Assembly: GCF_021390245.1 (NCBI RefSeq)
Contig: NZ_JAJUXH010000004.1
Span: 124,001-188,000 of the forward strand
From: Dyadobacter sp. CY323
GTDB lineage: Bacteria; Bacteroidota; Bacteroidia; Cytophagales; Spirosomataceae
DNA: 64,000 nucleotides
Direction of reading: 5' to 3'
Shown: positions 35,691 through 47,346 of the stretch, piece after piece
Position numbering within the stretch: the first letter of the stretch is position 1
How the letters are laid out: every line of letters starts with the position of its first letter
The notes under the pieces: generated by a model
What the model was told of the DNA's origin: nothing
The model's input: only the letters and a program-made list of their open reading frames with translations
Databases searched by the model: none
Made by a program: the position numbers and the translations under genes

Positions 35691-36944
35691 TCACGTCTTC
35701 CGCTTCTTCTTCCGCGCCGATGGGAAGAGTACGTTGTTCAAAATCAGCCTGTAACCCGGAGAATTGGGATATAAATTCAGGTCTGTGGGCATTCGGCGAC
35801 CACCTCCTCCGCGACCTTCTGGATCGTGGCCACCATAAAATGTCCATTGTCCGCGGCCGAGCTCACCGTAAATGTAGCGGTCGGAACTGGCGCTGGTACC
35901 CATGATTAATGCACTGGGTTTGACTGTGTATTTTGAAAATGCGGTGGTTTGCCCAAAGAATTCCCGGATCAAATTTTCATGGTTTTGAACCAGCATGGCA
36001 GGAATAACATCCCATTTGGCTGAAAAATCGAACAATGAAAAGTAGGCATCGTTTTCGCCCCAGCCGCGGTACCTTCCCGCCGAGGAATTAATGTCCGAGA
36101 AATTCATGCCTTCATATTCGTCCAACTGCAGTTTGAAGTTGTGAAAGGCAAACGTTTTGTCGAAATCAAGCTTGGATTGCGCGTCGGGATCAACACCGTC
36201 GCCATCCAGGTTATCCACGATATCAATGCCCTCGGCCGCAAGCGCTATATCAAATGTCTCGGCCCCGGAACACATCGCGAACAGAAATCCGCCCCCCGCG
36301 CAAAACTCTTTGATCGCTTTGGCAACCGCCAGTTTCATTTTAGAAACTTTCGCATAGCCAAAACGGTTTGCGATGGCTTCCTGTGCTTTAATATCCTGCT
36401 GGGTGCTGCGGCGAAGGTTTTTACCAAACTGCCCGGTGAAATCTTCGTGATGCAGATGCAGCCAGTCATATTTGGGCAAATCGCCTTTCAGTATTTCCTC
36501 ATCATAAATTACATCAAATGGAATCTCTGCGTATTTTAAAACCAGCAAAACAGCATCGGTATTCTCAAACTCGGCGGGACTGATCTTGATGGGCGAATAC
36601 ACGGCAATTTTTGCGGCCTTATGGAGTTTGATTACGTCCATATTCACATTGGGATTGCTAATTTCATTGACGATCTGCTGGCTGGCGGATTCCGACAAAA
36701 CTTCGTAGGAAATGGCGCGAAGCTTGCATTCATTCTCAATGGATTTACTATACTGGACCTGAAAACTTCCCCCTCGGTAGTTGAGCAGCCAGTCGACGTC
36801 GATATCGCCTTTCAGCAACACATAGGCAAGTCCGTAAGCCTTTAAATGATTGGTTTGCGACTTGTCCATCGGGATCAGGATCTGGTTTGCCAGGCAGAAC
36901 TTCGCAAAAAACACCAACAAAAAGATAGTAGTCTTTTTCAGCAT
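35691..36944 (-). CDS. Secreted class-I glutamine-amidotransferase-like protein ('asparagine synthetase B' of Bacteroidota)
   Basis: 417 residues with a signal peptide (KTTIFLLVFFAKFCLA). The segment GGGFLFAMCSGAETFDIALA (about residues 224-243) resembles the nucleophile elbow of class-I amidotransferase or ThuA-like folds, with a cysteine in the nucleophile position. A C-terminal FYGGHDPEGRGGGGRR is striking. Related proteins are often labelled asparagine synthetase B, but no AsnB domain is visible, so I regard that name as doubtful. The C-terminus is very basic (SARKKKRKT). Confidence 0.6.
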   Translation of the reverse strand: MLKKTTIFLLVFFAKFCLANQILIPMDKSQTNHLKAYGLAYVLLKGDIDVDWLLNYRGGSFQVQYSKSIENECKLRAISYEVLSESASQQIVNEISNPNVNMDVIKLHKAAKIAVYSPIKISPAEFENTDAVLLVLKYAEIPFDVIYDEEILKGDLPKYDWLHLHHEDFTGQFGKNLRRSTQQDIKAQEAIANRFGYAKVSKMKLAVAKAIKEFCAGGGFLFAMCSGAETFDIALAAEGIDIVDNLDGDGVDPDAQSKLDFDKTFAFHNFKLQLDEYEGMNFSDINSSAGRYRGWGENDAYFSLFDFSAKWDVIPAMLVQNHENLIREFFGQTTAFSKYTVKPSALIMGTSASSDRYIYGELGRGQWTFYGGHDPEGRGGGGRRMPTDLNLYPNSPGYRLILNNVLFPSARKKKRKT

Positions 36945-37052
36945 ATGGACTGATGTGTTTGTGTCAGGAATTTCAGAGTAGGGGAGGAAATCAAATTTAA
37001 CGAATAATCGTCATATTTAGAACACTGTAAGTGAGGTTTTTAGGCCGATATA

Positions 37053-37082
37053 TTGAATTAATGGACACAGTTGCTATTTTTG
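37053..37082 (+). promoter_or_regulatory. Promoter of the Crp/Fnr regulator gene
   Basis: TTG (37053-37055), 19-base spacer, TATTTTTG (37075-37082): a near-perfect Bacteroidota promoter. It overlaps the longer reading frame, so it supports the start at 37110 with a leader of about 20 bases. Confidence 0.65.
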
Positions 37083-37109
37083 GAATATACGTTATTGATC
37101 CCTCCGTTT

Positions 37110-37697
37110 ATGACTGAAAATGAAATACTTGGCTACGCATTAAAACAGTTTGCGGGGATCGGTGAGGAGAGTTTTGCATTGTCACAGCCTTACTGGCAAA
37201 AGCGGAATTACGGGAAGGGTGAATTTTACAACGAATACAAGAATGTCTGCAAGCATTTAGGGTTCATTCTCGACGGCGTTTTCAGGACTTACTATGTGAA
37301 CGATGCTGCTGCCGAGGAGAAGAATGTGTTCTTTTTCTCCAGAAATCAAATCGTCGTTTCGTATAAAAGCTTTGTAACTCAGACGCCCTGCAATTACTAT
37401 ACACAGTCGATGACGGACTCGACGATCCTGTACATTCACATCAATCATCTCACTGAACTCTATCAGGAATCACATGAATGGGAACGCTTCGGGAGGCTGG
37501 TCGCGGAAACGGCTTTTAACATTGCGATGACCAAAGCCGAAGGTTTCATGTTCCTGACTCCGGAACAACGCTACCTGGAACTTGTCGAGAGCCATCCCGA
37601 CATTTTTAATAGCGTTCCATTGTATCATATCGCTTCATATTTAGGTATCCAGGGGCCGTCGTTAAGTCGCATAAGAAAAAGAATGACAGGCAGATAA
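37110..37697 (+). CDS. Crp/Fnr family transcriptional regulator
   Basis: 195 residues from ATG 37110. An N-terminal cyclic-nucleotide-binding-like beta-roll (about 20-110: KNVCKHLGFILDGVFRTYYV, EEKNVFFFSRNQIVVSYKSF) lacks the full phosphate-binding cassette, so cAMP binding is not assured. The C-terminal helix-turn-helix is in HIASYLGIQGPSLSRIRKRM. Proteins of this sub-family commonly control a single neighbour gene; the alpha/beta hydrolase follows after a perfect palindrome. Confidence 0.85.
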   Translation: MTENEILGYALKQFAGIGEESFALSQPYWQKRNYGKGEFYNEYKNVCKHLGFILDGVFRTYYVNDAAAEEKNVFFFSRNQIVVSYKSFVTQTPCNYYTQSMTDSTILYIHINHLTELYQESHEWERFGRLVAETAFNIAMTKAEGFMFLTPEQRYLELVESHPDIFNSVPLYHIASYLGIQGPSLSRIRKRMTGR

Positions 37698-37699
37698 CG

Positions 37700-37719
37700 A
37701 TTTTAACCTGGGTTAAAAT
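37700..37719. promoter_or_regulatory. Perfect 9-2-9 palindrome, candidate operator
   Basis: ATTTTAACC-TG-GGTTAAAAT starts 3 bases after the regulator's stop and about 83 bases before the hydrolase start. The symmetry suits a dimeric Crp/Fnr-type regulator. It has no strong T run, so it is less likely a terminator. Confidence 0.5.
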
Positions 37720-37801
37720 TATTGTCTTGGTTACTGCTGAATTTTGTCATGTTCAAAGAGGAACACAATCAGAAATTCAAACCTTATAAATCTTAGAAAT
37801 C

Positions 37802-38587
37802 ATGGAAAGCAGTAACTCCAAAACCGTCGTATTTGTGACAGGTGCATTCGTAAGTAACAGCGGCTGGGATGAATGGAAAACTTATTTTGAAGCCAAGGGC
37901 TATAAAACTTACGCACCGGCCTGGCCTCACAAAGACGCTCCCGCTGCTGAATTGCGAAAAAGACAACCAAACGACATTGCCCTCGCAACGCTGACTTTGC
38001 AAGAAGTAATTGATTCTTACGCAGACTTTATCAAAAAATTACCTGAAAAACCGATCATCATCGGCCACTCGCTGGGTGGATTAATGACACAAATTTTGAT
38101 CAACAAAGGATTAGGCGTTGCGGGAGTTGCAATCCACTCCGTACCTCCGCAAGGCGTATTCCCCTATGAATTCTCATTCTTGAAAGCGGGCTGGAAAGCT
38201 TTGGGGCTATTTACTTCGCTCAAAAAAACCTACTTAATGTCGCTTTCTGACTGGCAATATGCATTCACTAATGGAATGTCGCTGGAAGATCAGAAAAGAA
38301 CATACGAAGAAAACACGATCCCTGAATCCAAAACAGTAGCGAGAGGTGGGCTGACATCCGCAGCGAAAGTTGATTTCGCTAAACCGCACGTTCCGCTTTT
38401 GCTGACATCCGGGGATAAAGACACGATCATTCCTGCACATTTGAACTTCCGTAATTTCAAAGCGTATAAAAACAGCGGTTCGGTTTTAGAATACAAAGAA
38501 TTTCCAGGTCGTAACCACTTTGTACTCGGGTTGCCAACCTGGAAAGAAGATGCCGATTACATTCTGGAATGGCTGGACAGAAACTAA
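37802..38587 (+). CDS. Alpha/beta hydrolase
   Basis: 261 residues without signal peptide. Nucleophile elbow IIIGHSLGGLM (Ser in G-H-S-L-G), acid in LTSGDKDTIIP and catalytic His in FPGRNHFVLG complete the triad. The N-terminus VVFVTGAFVSNSGWDEW gives the oxyanion-hole region. Substrate unknown; esters or lactones are typical for this type. Probably controlled by the upstream Crp/Fnr protein through the palindrome between them. Confidence 0.88.
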   Translation: MESSNSKTVVFVTGAFVSNSGWDEWKTYFEAKGYKTYAPAWPHKDAPAAELRKRQPNDIALATLTLQEVIDSYADFIKKLPEKPIIIGHSLGGLMTQILINKGLGVAGVAIHSVPPQGVFPYEFSFLKAGWKALGLFTSLKKTYLMSLSDWQYAFTNGMSLEDQKRTYEENTIPESKTVARGGLTSAAKVDFAKPHVPLLLTSGDKDTIIPAHLNFRNFKAYKNSGSVLEYKEFPGRNHFVLGLPTWKEDADYILEWLDRN

Positions 38588-38620
38588 CATTGTCAACATC
38601 CGTGAGATATTGACAATGTT
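38586..38620 (+). terminator. Stem-loop at the end of the hydrolase gene
   Basis: A perfect 11-base stem (38586-38596 with 38610-38620) around a 13-base loop, overlapping the stop codon. No T run follows, so it may stabilise the transcript end instead of terminating. Confidence 0.5.
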
Positions 38621-38649
38621 GTAAAGGCTTCGAAAAGAGCTGCGATCAG

Positions 38650-40359
38650 CTACTGAAACCGGATAACGTGATGAAAAGGAGTGAGACCGGTCAGAAAAAC
38701 GGTCGGTGCTTCCATTGCCGGCAATGCCCCCCGCAATGCGATGTTTTTATGCGAAGCAGTTCCAGGCCCGAATGAAATGGTGTCGCTGCCAAATGTATAG
38801 CTGCCATTTCCATCTTTTAAAAGCCACGAATCCTTGGTGTTTTCAATTTTGGAAACACCTTTCAATTCACCGCCCGGACGGAAAATTAGTTCCAGCGCCG
38901 CAGGCACACGTTCTGTTCCGGAAGTTGTGATTTCGATTTCAATGCCGTTGGAAAGCTCCTTAACCTTAATCTTGGTTTCGAGAACCTGGACTTCGCTTTT
39001 TGGTCGAAAATTTCTTGGCATTTTCTCCCAGTCGCCGTCAGCAACGATCGATTCTTTTGGGTAGGGTTGATAATAGGGTCCGTCCAGTTTCTGTGTTAGT
39101 TCCCAGCTATTTCCATTCTGGACAAGCTTTTCAGATTGAAATTGACCTTTTCCAAAAAAAGAAGAAGCAAAACGTACCCCCTGCAAAACGGCTGTCCCTT
39201 TCATGAATGTAAGCCAGACAGGATTATTGGCAATCAGCGTACTGTCCCAATTATTCCTTCTGATCCTGACCAGTCCGGAAATCGGGAATGTCTTTACATA
39301 ACTCACCGGCAGTGGTTTTTCGGCGGGTAGATTTACCCATAATGAAGGGTCTGTCAGAAAGTAATCGATGAATGAACCGGTTTTCGCACCAGCCGTGTTT
39401 TCGATCATTTTGCACATCGCGGCATATTCGCCATTCTGATCTTTTATCGCCAGGTAACGATAAGGATAGTAGTAGTTTTCAAGCGTCCCAATGATGGCTT
39501 TGTCTTGCCGGCCCGACGCGTCTGTCACGATCTCTCCGTTTGGGTGAACGTAGAACATGGTCATATTCAGGTTCTTCCGGACGTAATCCAGTAATTCGGG
39601 TTTCTTCATTCCTTTTGCCACGGTAATCAGCAGGCGATCGGTCAGAGACGAGTAAATGAATGTACTTTTCTCATTGTATTGGCCGTCCCGGTCCATGTCA
39701 ATGTGTTCGCCGAGCCACTGTTCAATGCGGGCGGTATATTTTGGATTAGGCCAAAGTTCGTTCAGTTTCGTCAATGCGGCCGAAACTACCCAGCGGTGAT
39801 TCGGCGTGTGAATGCCTCCGACGCTCAACGCATCGCCTGCCCGGATCAGAAAAGTTTTCAGATTTGGTAAAACCTTTTCGACTCCCGGCGTACCCGATTT
39901 CTCCATTAATGCATACGCCATGGTCAGTCTCTTCACGAGAAAACCGGTATCTGGTGTCGAATGAAAATTAGTCGATAAAAGGTCAATTGTTCCGTCTGCA
40001 TGCTGCGTTTTTACGAGATACAATGCGGCCAGGTTCATATCCGCCAGCAACTCCGTCGATCTGTAAAATTTTGAAGTGGGTGAAAATAGCCCGCATGCGC
40101 CAATCTGGATCAGTGCCGACGTGCTATGTGGGTTAAGTAAATCAAACCCGTCTTTCAATCCACCCAATGCAGGATCTCCGGCATCTGTGACTTGATATTT
40201 CCGCAGAGACTCAATACCGAGATCATTCCGGCTGATCATTGCGAGCAGCCAGTCCGGCATTGGTCCGGCCTGGGATTTATTGGAAATGCGTGTGAGGGAA
40301 ATGGCAGGTAATGCGCAAAGAGTAAGTGCGCTGTTGGTAACAAACTGTCTTCTATTCAT
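38650..40359 (-). CDS. Tat-exported protein with alpha/alpha-toroid and beta-sandwich layout, possibly lyase-like
   Basis: 569 residues. The N-terminus MNRRQFVTNSALTLCALPA is a twin-arginine signal. Residues about 60-330 are helical with spaced aromatic/His motifs (TNFHSTPDTGFLVKRLTMAY, GIHTPNHRWVVSAALTKL, YYYPYRYLAI), like the toroid of heparinase II/III or PL8-type polysaccharide lyases; residues about 370-569 look like a beta-sandwich. I cannot name a family, and the HTPNHRW motif is the best handle. Stands alone on its strand beside the amidase. Confidence 0.55.
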   Translation of the reverse strand: MNRRQFVTNSALTLCALPAISLTRISNKSQAGPMPDWLLAMISRNDLGIESLRKYQVTDAGDPALGGLKDGFDLLNPHSTSALIQIGACGLFSPTSKFYRSTELLADMNLAALYLVKTQHADGTIDLLSTNFHSTPDTGFLVKRLTMAYALMEKSGTPGVEKVLPNLKTFLIRAGDALSVGGIHTPNHRWVVSAALTKLNELWPNPKYTARIEQWLGEHIDMDRDGQYNEKSTFIYSSLTDRLLITVAKGMKKPELLDYVRKNLNMTMFYVHPNGEIVTDASGRQDKAIIGTLENYYYPYRYLAIKDQNGEYAAMCKMIENTAGAKTGSFIDYFLTDPSLWVNLPAEKPLPVSYVKTFPISGLVRIRRNNWDSTLIANNPVWLTFMKGTAVLQGVRFASSFFGKGQFQSEKLVQNGNSWELTQKLDGPYYQPYPKESIVADGDWEKMPRNFRPKSEVQVLETKIKVKELSNGIEIEITTSGTERVPAALELIFRPGGELKGVSKIENTKDSWLLKDGNGSYTFGSDTISFGPGTASHKNIALRGALPAMEAPTVFLTGLTPFHHVIRFQ

Positions 40360-40450
40360 GAAACTGGATTTACTTTCAGAATAAAAAGAACCGCTGACGA
40401 ACGGATTACTATAAATCGCCGAGATTAATCTTCATAGCAACCTTAACTTC

Positions 40451-42064
40451 CTATTTTTCAATGATCGGCACCGTTTTAAGAAATTTGGGTGCGGTCCGGT
40501 TTTTCGAAACCTGTTCATACGCGTAGGCAATGCTGATCAGCTGCGGCTCACTATATGCTTTTCCCAAAAATGAAACACCCACGGGCAACTCATTCAAAAG
40601 CCCCATTGGAAGCGTAATGGAAGGGAAACCGGAGATAGCAGCAGGCCCGTAACCCCCATAACCGGTCCAGAAATCGCCGTTAACCGGATCAATGCACCAG
40701 GGTGCGCCGGTGGCCGGGCCGCAAAGTGCATCCAGCTTTTGATCTTCAAACATTTGGTTGAGCGATGACTCCACGCTCACGATCTTTTTCAAAGCTTCCT
40801 GATAATCAGCCGCTTTCAGATCAGCTTTTGCCTGTGATTTTTCGAATAATTCCTGTTTAAAATAAGGCATTGCAGCGGCCTCATTTGCTTTATTAAATGC
40901 AATCAAGCCTTCCAGGTTTTTGATTTTTGCATTCGACTTTGAAAGATATTTGTTCAATCCATCCTTAAACTCATATTGCAGCAGCGCAGATTCCGCGCCA
41001 TCCAGCTCCTGCACTTTCATATACTCCACCTCTATTATTGTTGCACCACTTTTTTTCATTTGAGCTATCGCCCGCTGAAAAAGCGAATCCATGCCTTCGT
41101 GTTCTTTCAGGAAGCTTTTTTCGATTCCGATACGCTTGCCTTTCAGTCCGTTTGCATCCAGAAACTTTGTATACTCAGCCGGCAGCGGTTCTTTGCTTAT
41201 ATGCCTCGGCGGGTCAGATGGGTCGGCACCTTTCATGGCGGAAAGTAACGCAGCGGCGTCGGCGACCGTCCGGCCGAATGGCCCGGCAGTATCCTGCGTA
41301 CTCGAAATGGGGATGATACCCGACCGGCTCACTAGCCCCACAGTTGGTTTAATGCCAACCACGCCATTCATTGAAGCCGGGCAAGCAATGGACCCGTTTG
41401 TTTCCGTTCCTACGGCAACAGCGCAAAGGTTTGCTGCAACTGCAACGCCCGATCCCGAGCTCGAACCGCACGGAGACCGGTCGGTCGCATATGGATTGCG
41501 CGTTTGCCCACCGCGGCTGCTCCACCCGCTCGACGACCGGGTGGAACGAAAATTTGCCCATTCACTCAGATTCGTTTTGCCCAGGATCACAGCTCCCGCT
41601 TCCCTCAGCATTCTTACGACATAGGCATCGGCGGACGCAATATTCCCTTCCAATGCCAGTGAACCGGCTGTTGTCTGCATTTTATCAGCAGTATCTATAT
41701 TATCCTTGATCAACACGGGTATACCGTGCATCGGGCCGCGCGTCTTTCCATCTTTTCTTTCTTTATCAAGTGCATCGGCAATGGAGAGTGCATCCGGGTT
41801 CGGTTCAATGACTGCGTGTAGTGACGGACCTTTCCGGTCAAGCTTTTCGATTTGATCGAGATAATGCTGGGTGATGACACGTGAGCTCAGCGATCCGCTT
41901 TGCATTCGTTTTTGCAGCTCTGCGACTGTAATTTCATCAAAACCGTTTTCCACCTCCTCGTCAGAGTGTCCGCTCTTTTCTTTTGAAACACATTGAACTG
42001 CAGGGAATGCGAGTGTAAGAAAACCCGCAGCCGAAGAAAGATGAATAAACGTGCGCCGTCTCAT
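40451..42064 (-). CDS. Amidase signature family protein, exported
   Basis: 537 residues. The N-terminus MRRRTFIHLSSAAGFLTLAF with a cysteine at about residue 25 suggests export (Tat and/or lipoprotein). The amidase signature is complete: Lys in PVLIKDNIDTADKM, the Ser-rich stretch in CGSSSGSGVAVAANL, and the nucleophile Ser in ETNGSIACPASMNGVVGIKP. This fold hydrolyses amides; it is not GatA, because it is secreted and no gatB/gatC lies nearby. Substrate unknown. Confidence 0.9.
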   Translation of the reverse strand: MRRRTFIHLSSAAGFLTLAFPAVQCVSKEKSGHSDEEVENGFDEITVAELQKRMQSGSLSSRVITQHYLDQIEKLDRKGPSLHAVIEPNPDALSIADALDKERKDGKTRGPMHGIPVLIKDNIDTADKMQTTAGSLALEGNIASADAYVVRMLREAGAVILGKTNLSEWANFRSTRSSSGWSSRGGQTRNPYATDRSPCGSSSGSGVAVAANLCAVAVGTETNGSIACPASMNGVVGIKPTVGLVSRSGIIPISSTQDTAGPFGRTVADAAALLSAMKGADPSDPPRHISKEPLPAEYTKFLDANGLKGKRIGIEKSFLKEHEGMDSLFQRAIAQMKKSGATIIEVEYMKVQELDGAESALLQYEFKDGLNKYLSKSNAKIKNLEGLIAFNKANEAAAMPYFKQELFEKSQAKADLKAADYQEALKKIVSVESSLNQMFEDQKLDALCGPATGAPWCIDPVNGDFWTGYGGYGPAAISGFPSITLPMGLLNELPVGVSFLGKAYSEPQLISIAYAYEQVSKNRTAPKFLKTVPIIEK

Positions 42065-42255
42065 AGACCTTCAAAATCGTTTAGGTATAAATGCAATATA
42101 TGAAGTTATGAAAACTGTTTCAGGACTAATTGACGCCCGTTTACGCCATAGAAGGACTATTTGCTATGTAAGTGTAATAATTGTACTACAACAATAAGTT
42201 TAAGCGTAGTTTTATTTCTTAGAATAATCTTAAAAAATTATTAAATTATTACAAA

Positions 42256-42288
42256 TTGGTGGGTGGCATGATTATTTATTTAATTTTG
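42256..42288 (+). promoter_or_regulatory. Promoter of the 61-residue membrane protein gene
   Basis: TTG (42256-42258), 22-base spacer, TAATTTTG (42281-42288), fitting the TAnnTTTG -7 box. The predicted leader is about 27 bases. Confidence 0.55.
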
Positions 42289-42320
42289 TTAATGAAAACT
42301 ATTACTTAAACGATTAGACT

Positions 42321-42506
42321 ATGGGCTTCCTATCAAATATGATGTTTTACTGCGGGAAGTTTCTGTTTGCAACTATTTTATTTGTTGCAATGATTATTTC
42401 GACAATCATCTCACTTCCTTTTATAGGAGCGGGAATGATAAAGGATGCGATGAATTCGCATCACCAGCAAGCAGACCAGAACAACCTTTTCGACTATTAC
42501 AGTTAA
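42321..42506 (+). CDS. Small single-gene membrane protein, 61 residues
   Basis: A short protein with one or two hydrophobic segments (FLFATILFVAMIISTIISL, then PFIGAGMIKDAM) and a polar His/Gln/Asn-rich tail ending FDYYS. I do not recognise it. It has its own promoter 33 bases upstream and a strong terminator 23 bases downstream, so it is very probably a real, independently expressed gene. Small membrane proteins of this kind may be stress or regulatory peptides; no function is claimed. Confidence 0.75.
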   Translation: MGFLSNMMFYCGKFLFATILFVAMIISTIISLPFIGAGMIKDAMNSHHQQADQNNLFDYYS

Positions 42507-42529
42507 CAGGTTAAGTAAATACCGCAGTC

Positions 42530-42571
42530 AAAACGGGGATGAGCCAGGAGGTTCATCCCCGTTTTGTTTTT
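42530..42571 (+). terminator. Strong intrinsic terminator after the small membrane protein gene
   Basis: A perfect 13-base GC-rich stem (42530-42542 with 42553-42565), 10-base loop, then TTTTGTTTTT. Clear rho-independent form. Confidence 0.92.
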
Positions 42572-42656
42572 CAGGGGTAGCCCTTTTTAAAACATTTTAA
42601 CGGCCAGGTTTTCGTTGAAATGAAGTAATTTTCCGACCGGTTACTTCAAGTTGACA

Positions 42657-43643
42657 ATGACTCATTTTAAATTCTTCCCGGCAGTTTTCATTTTTTTTGC
42701 CGGTTCTTTTTTCAATCCCTCTTTTTGCCAGCAACAGCGGTACACTTTCGAAAAAGGCCTCATGGGCTCACCGTTCAAGCTTGTATTTTATGCAGATAAC
42801 GATTCGCTTGCTCAGGTTGCCGCCAATAAAGCGTTTGGGCGTGTGGAACAACTTAATGAGATTATGAGCGACTACCGGGATGGTAGCGAGATCAACCGGC
42901 TTTCGGCACAGTCGGGCAGTGGTAAATGGGTACATGTAAGTAAAGATCTGTTTGACATTCTGGCAATTTCACAAGACATCAGTGCAAAAACCGGCGGGGC
43001 GTTTGATGCGACGCTGGGCCCGCTCGTGCAAATGTGGCGCCATGCTACCCGCAAAGGTATTTTCCCGACAAACGAAGAGATCGAAGACGCGAAGAAACGG
43101 ACGGGATATAAAAAAATGAAAATGAGGGCTTCTTCGCAGACCATTCTTTTAACCCAAAAAGGCATGCGGCTTGATATTGGCGGACTCGGAAAAGGTTACA
43201 CTGCCGAGGAGGCGATTAAGGAATTAAAAAAATTGGGTATTACCTCCGCCATGATGGACGCTGGTGGTAAAATCGTTCTTACAAATCCGCCTCCCGGCTC
43301 GAAAGGCTGGAAAATCACCGTTTCCAACGGAAGTGATTCGCTCAAAACCATGGATCTGGCCAATGTCTCCCTGGCTACATCCGGGCCGACGTACCGTTAC
43401 ATGGAACACAAAGGTGTGCGTTACTCGCATATTGTTGATCCTCAAACCGGTATAGGCCTGCTTTTTCATGTGCGTACCACGGTTATTTCTCCCGAGGGTA
43501 CCCTTGCCGATGCGCTGGCCACAGCATTCAGCGTAGCGGGAATCGAGCAAAGCAAAAAATACATGAAGCATTTCCCCACAAGTAAAGTGTGGCTGGTCGA
43601 AAAACAGGACCAGCGCGTCGCCGACTGGAATACCCTCGATTAA
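42657..43643 (+). CDS. apbE: FAD:protein FMN transferase ApbE
   Basis: Attaches FMN covalently to Thr of target flavoproteins such as Nqr/Rnf subunits. 328 residues from ATG 42657 with a signal peptide (VFIFFAGSFFNPSFCQQ). Motifs: GSPFKLVFYADND, EIMSDYRDGSEINRL, GAFDATLGPLVQMWR, LDIGGLGKGYTAEEA, MMDAGGKIV and YSHIVDPQTG, the ApbE series with Mg-binding Asp. No nqr or rnf gene lies in the window. The gene follows a terminator and so has its own transcript. Confidence 0.93.
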   Translation: MTHFKFFPAVFIFFAGSFFNPSFCQQQRYTFEKGLMGSPFKLVFYADNDSLAQVAANKAFGRVEQLNEIMSDYRDGSEINRLSAQSGSGKWVHVSKDLFDILAISQDISAKTGGAFDATLGPLVQMWRHATRKGIFPTNEEIEDAKKRTGYKKMKMRASSQTILLTQKGMRLDIGGLGKGYTAEEAIKELKKLGITSAMMDAGGKIVLTNPPPGSKGWKITVSNGSDSLKTMDLANVSLATSGPTYRYMEHKGVRYSHIVDPQTGIGLLFHVRTTVISPEGTLADALATAFSVAGIEQSKKYMKHFPTSKVWLVEKQDQRVADWNTLD

Positions 43644-43694
43644 CCTTAAAAATCCTCTCTTTTTGTACAAAATCAACATAAAATTTTCTTAAAT

Positions 43695-43737
43695 AAACAT
43701 TTTAAATGGTTGTTTAAACTATTCATTTAAAACGTTT
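43695..43737. promoter_or_regulatory. Large palindrome upstream of the TetR gene, candidate operator
   Basis: Arms AAACATTTTAAATG (43695-43708) and CATTTAAAACGTTT (43724-43737) are reverse complements at 13 of 14 positions. The 15-base centre contains a second perfect palindrome GTTTAAAC (43712-43719) sharing almost the same axis. It lies 83 bases before the TetR start, the usual place for an autoregulatory site that binds two dimers. Confidence 0.65.
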
Positions 43738-43819
43738 GTTCGTCTCGTAGGATCAAGCAATCTTTGGTACATCATCAGCATTCAGCTTTACCACTGATTT
43801 TAACCTAACAGAAGAACAA

Positions 43820-44434
43820 GTGAAGTGTATCGCAGAAAAAAGTGAGGATAAGATTAAAGAAGCGGCAAAGCGGATTTTTCTTAAAAAGGGGTTCGACGGG
43901 ACCACTTCGCGGGACATTGCCCGGGAAGCGGATATGAACATTGCCCTGACAAACTATTATTTCCGGAGTAAAGAGAAGCTATTCATCGAGATTTTTAAAG
44001 ATCTCATGGAAATGTATTATCAAAGCGTGGTCGATATCCTGAACAAGCCCATCGATATCAAGGCGAAGATTTCGGAGATCATCGAGAACAATTACCGGAT
44101 GATGAAGCAGGAGCCGGACCTGGTCATTTTCATTATGAACGAGATCCATAAGGATCCTGAAAGGCTGCTCATCAAGACGCCTTTATATAATCAGATCAAG
44201 ACGACGGTGTTTAGTCAGCAATTGGATGCAGGCATTAAGAATGGGACGTTGAGGGACATACGGATCGAAAATATCCTGCCATTAATGACCAGTTGCATTG
44301 AATTTTTGTTTCTGGGGAAAGGAATTCATCAGAAGATTTTCAGCATGACGGACGAAGATTTCGAGGCTTTTGCGCAGAGTCACAAAGAACACGTCAAGTC
44401 GATGATCTGTCATTACCTGATCCTGGAAAATTAA
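43820..44434 (+). CDS. TetR/AcrR family transcriptional regulator
   Basis: 204 residues. The only suitable start is GTG 43820. The N-terminal helix-turn-helix is clear: IKEAAKRIFLKKGFDGTTSR, then DIAREADMNIALTNYYFRSK. The C-terminal ligand domain (about 75-195) is helical and unassigned. No efflux genes sit next to it; the target could be itself (palindrome upstream) or the downstream sphingolipid genes, which begin 582 bases later in the same direction. Confidence 0.9.
   Translation: MKCIAEKSEDKIKEAAKRIFLKKGFDGTTSRDIAREADMNIALTNYYFRSKEKLFIEIFKDLMEMYYQSVVDILNKPIDIKAKISEIIENNYRMMKQEPDLVIFIMNEIHKDPERLLIKTPLYNQIKTTVFSQQLDAGIKNGTLRDIRIENILPLMTSCIEFLFLGKGIHQKIFSMTDEDFEAFAQSHKEHVKSMICHYLILEN

Positions 44435-47342
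<2,908 letters not shown>

Positions 47343-47346
<4 letters not shown>

Noticed and set aside
40451..42064. Amidase as GatA of the Glu-tRNA(Gln) amidotransferase
   Set aside because: It has an export signal and no gatB or gatC nearby.
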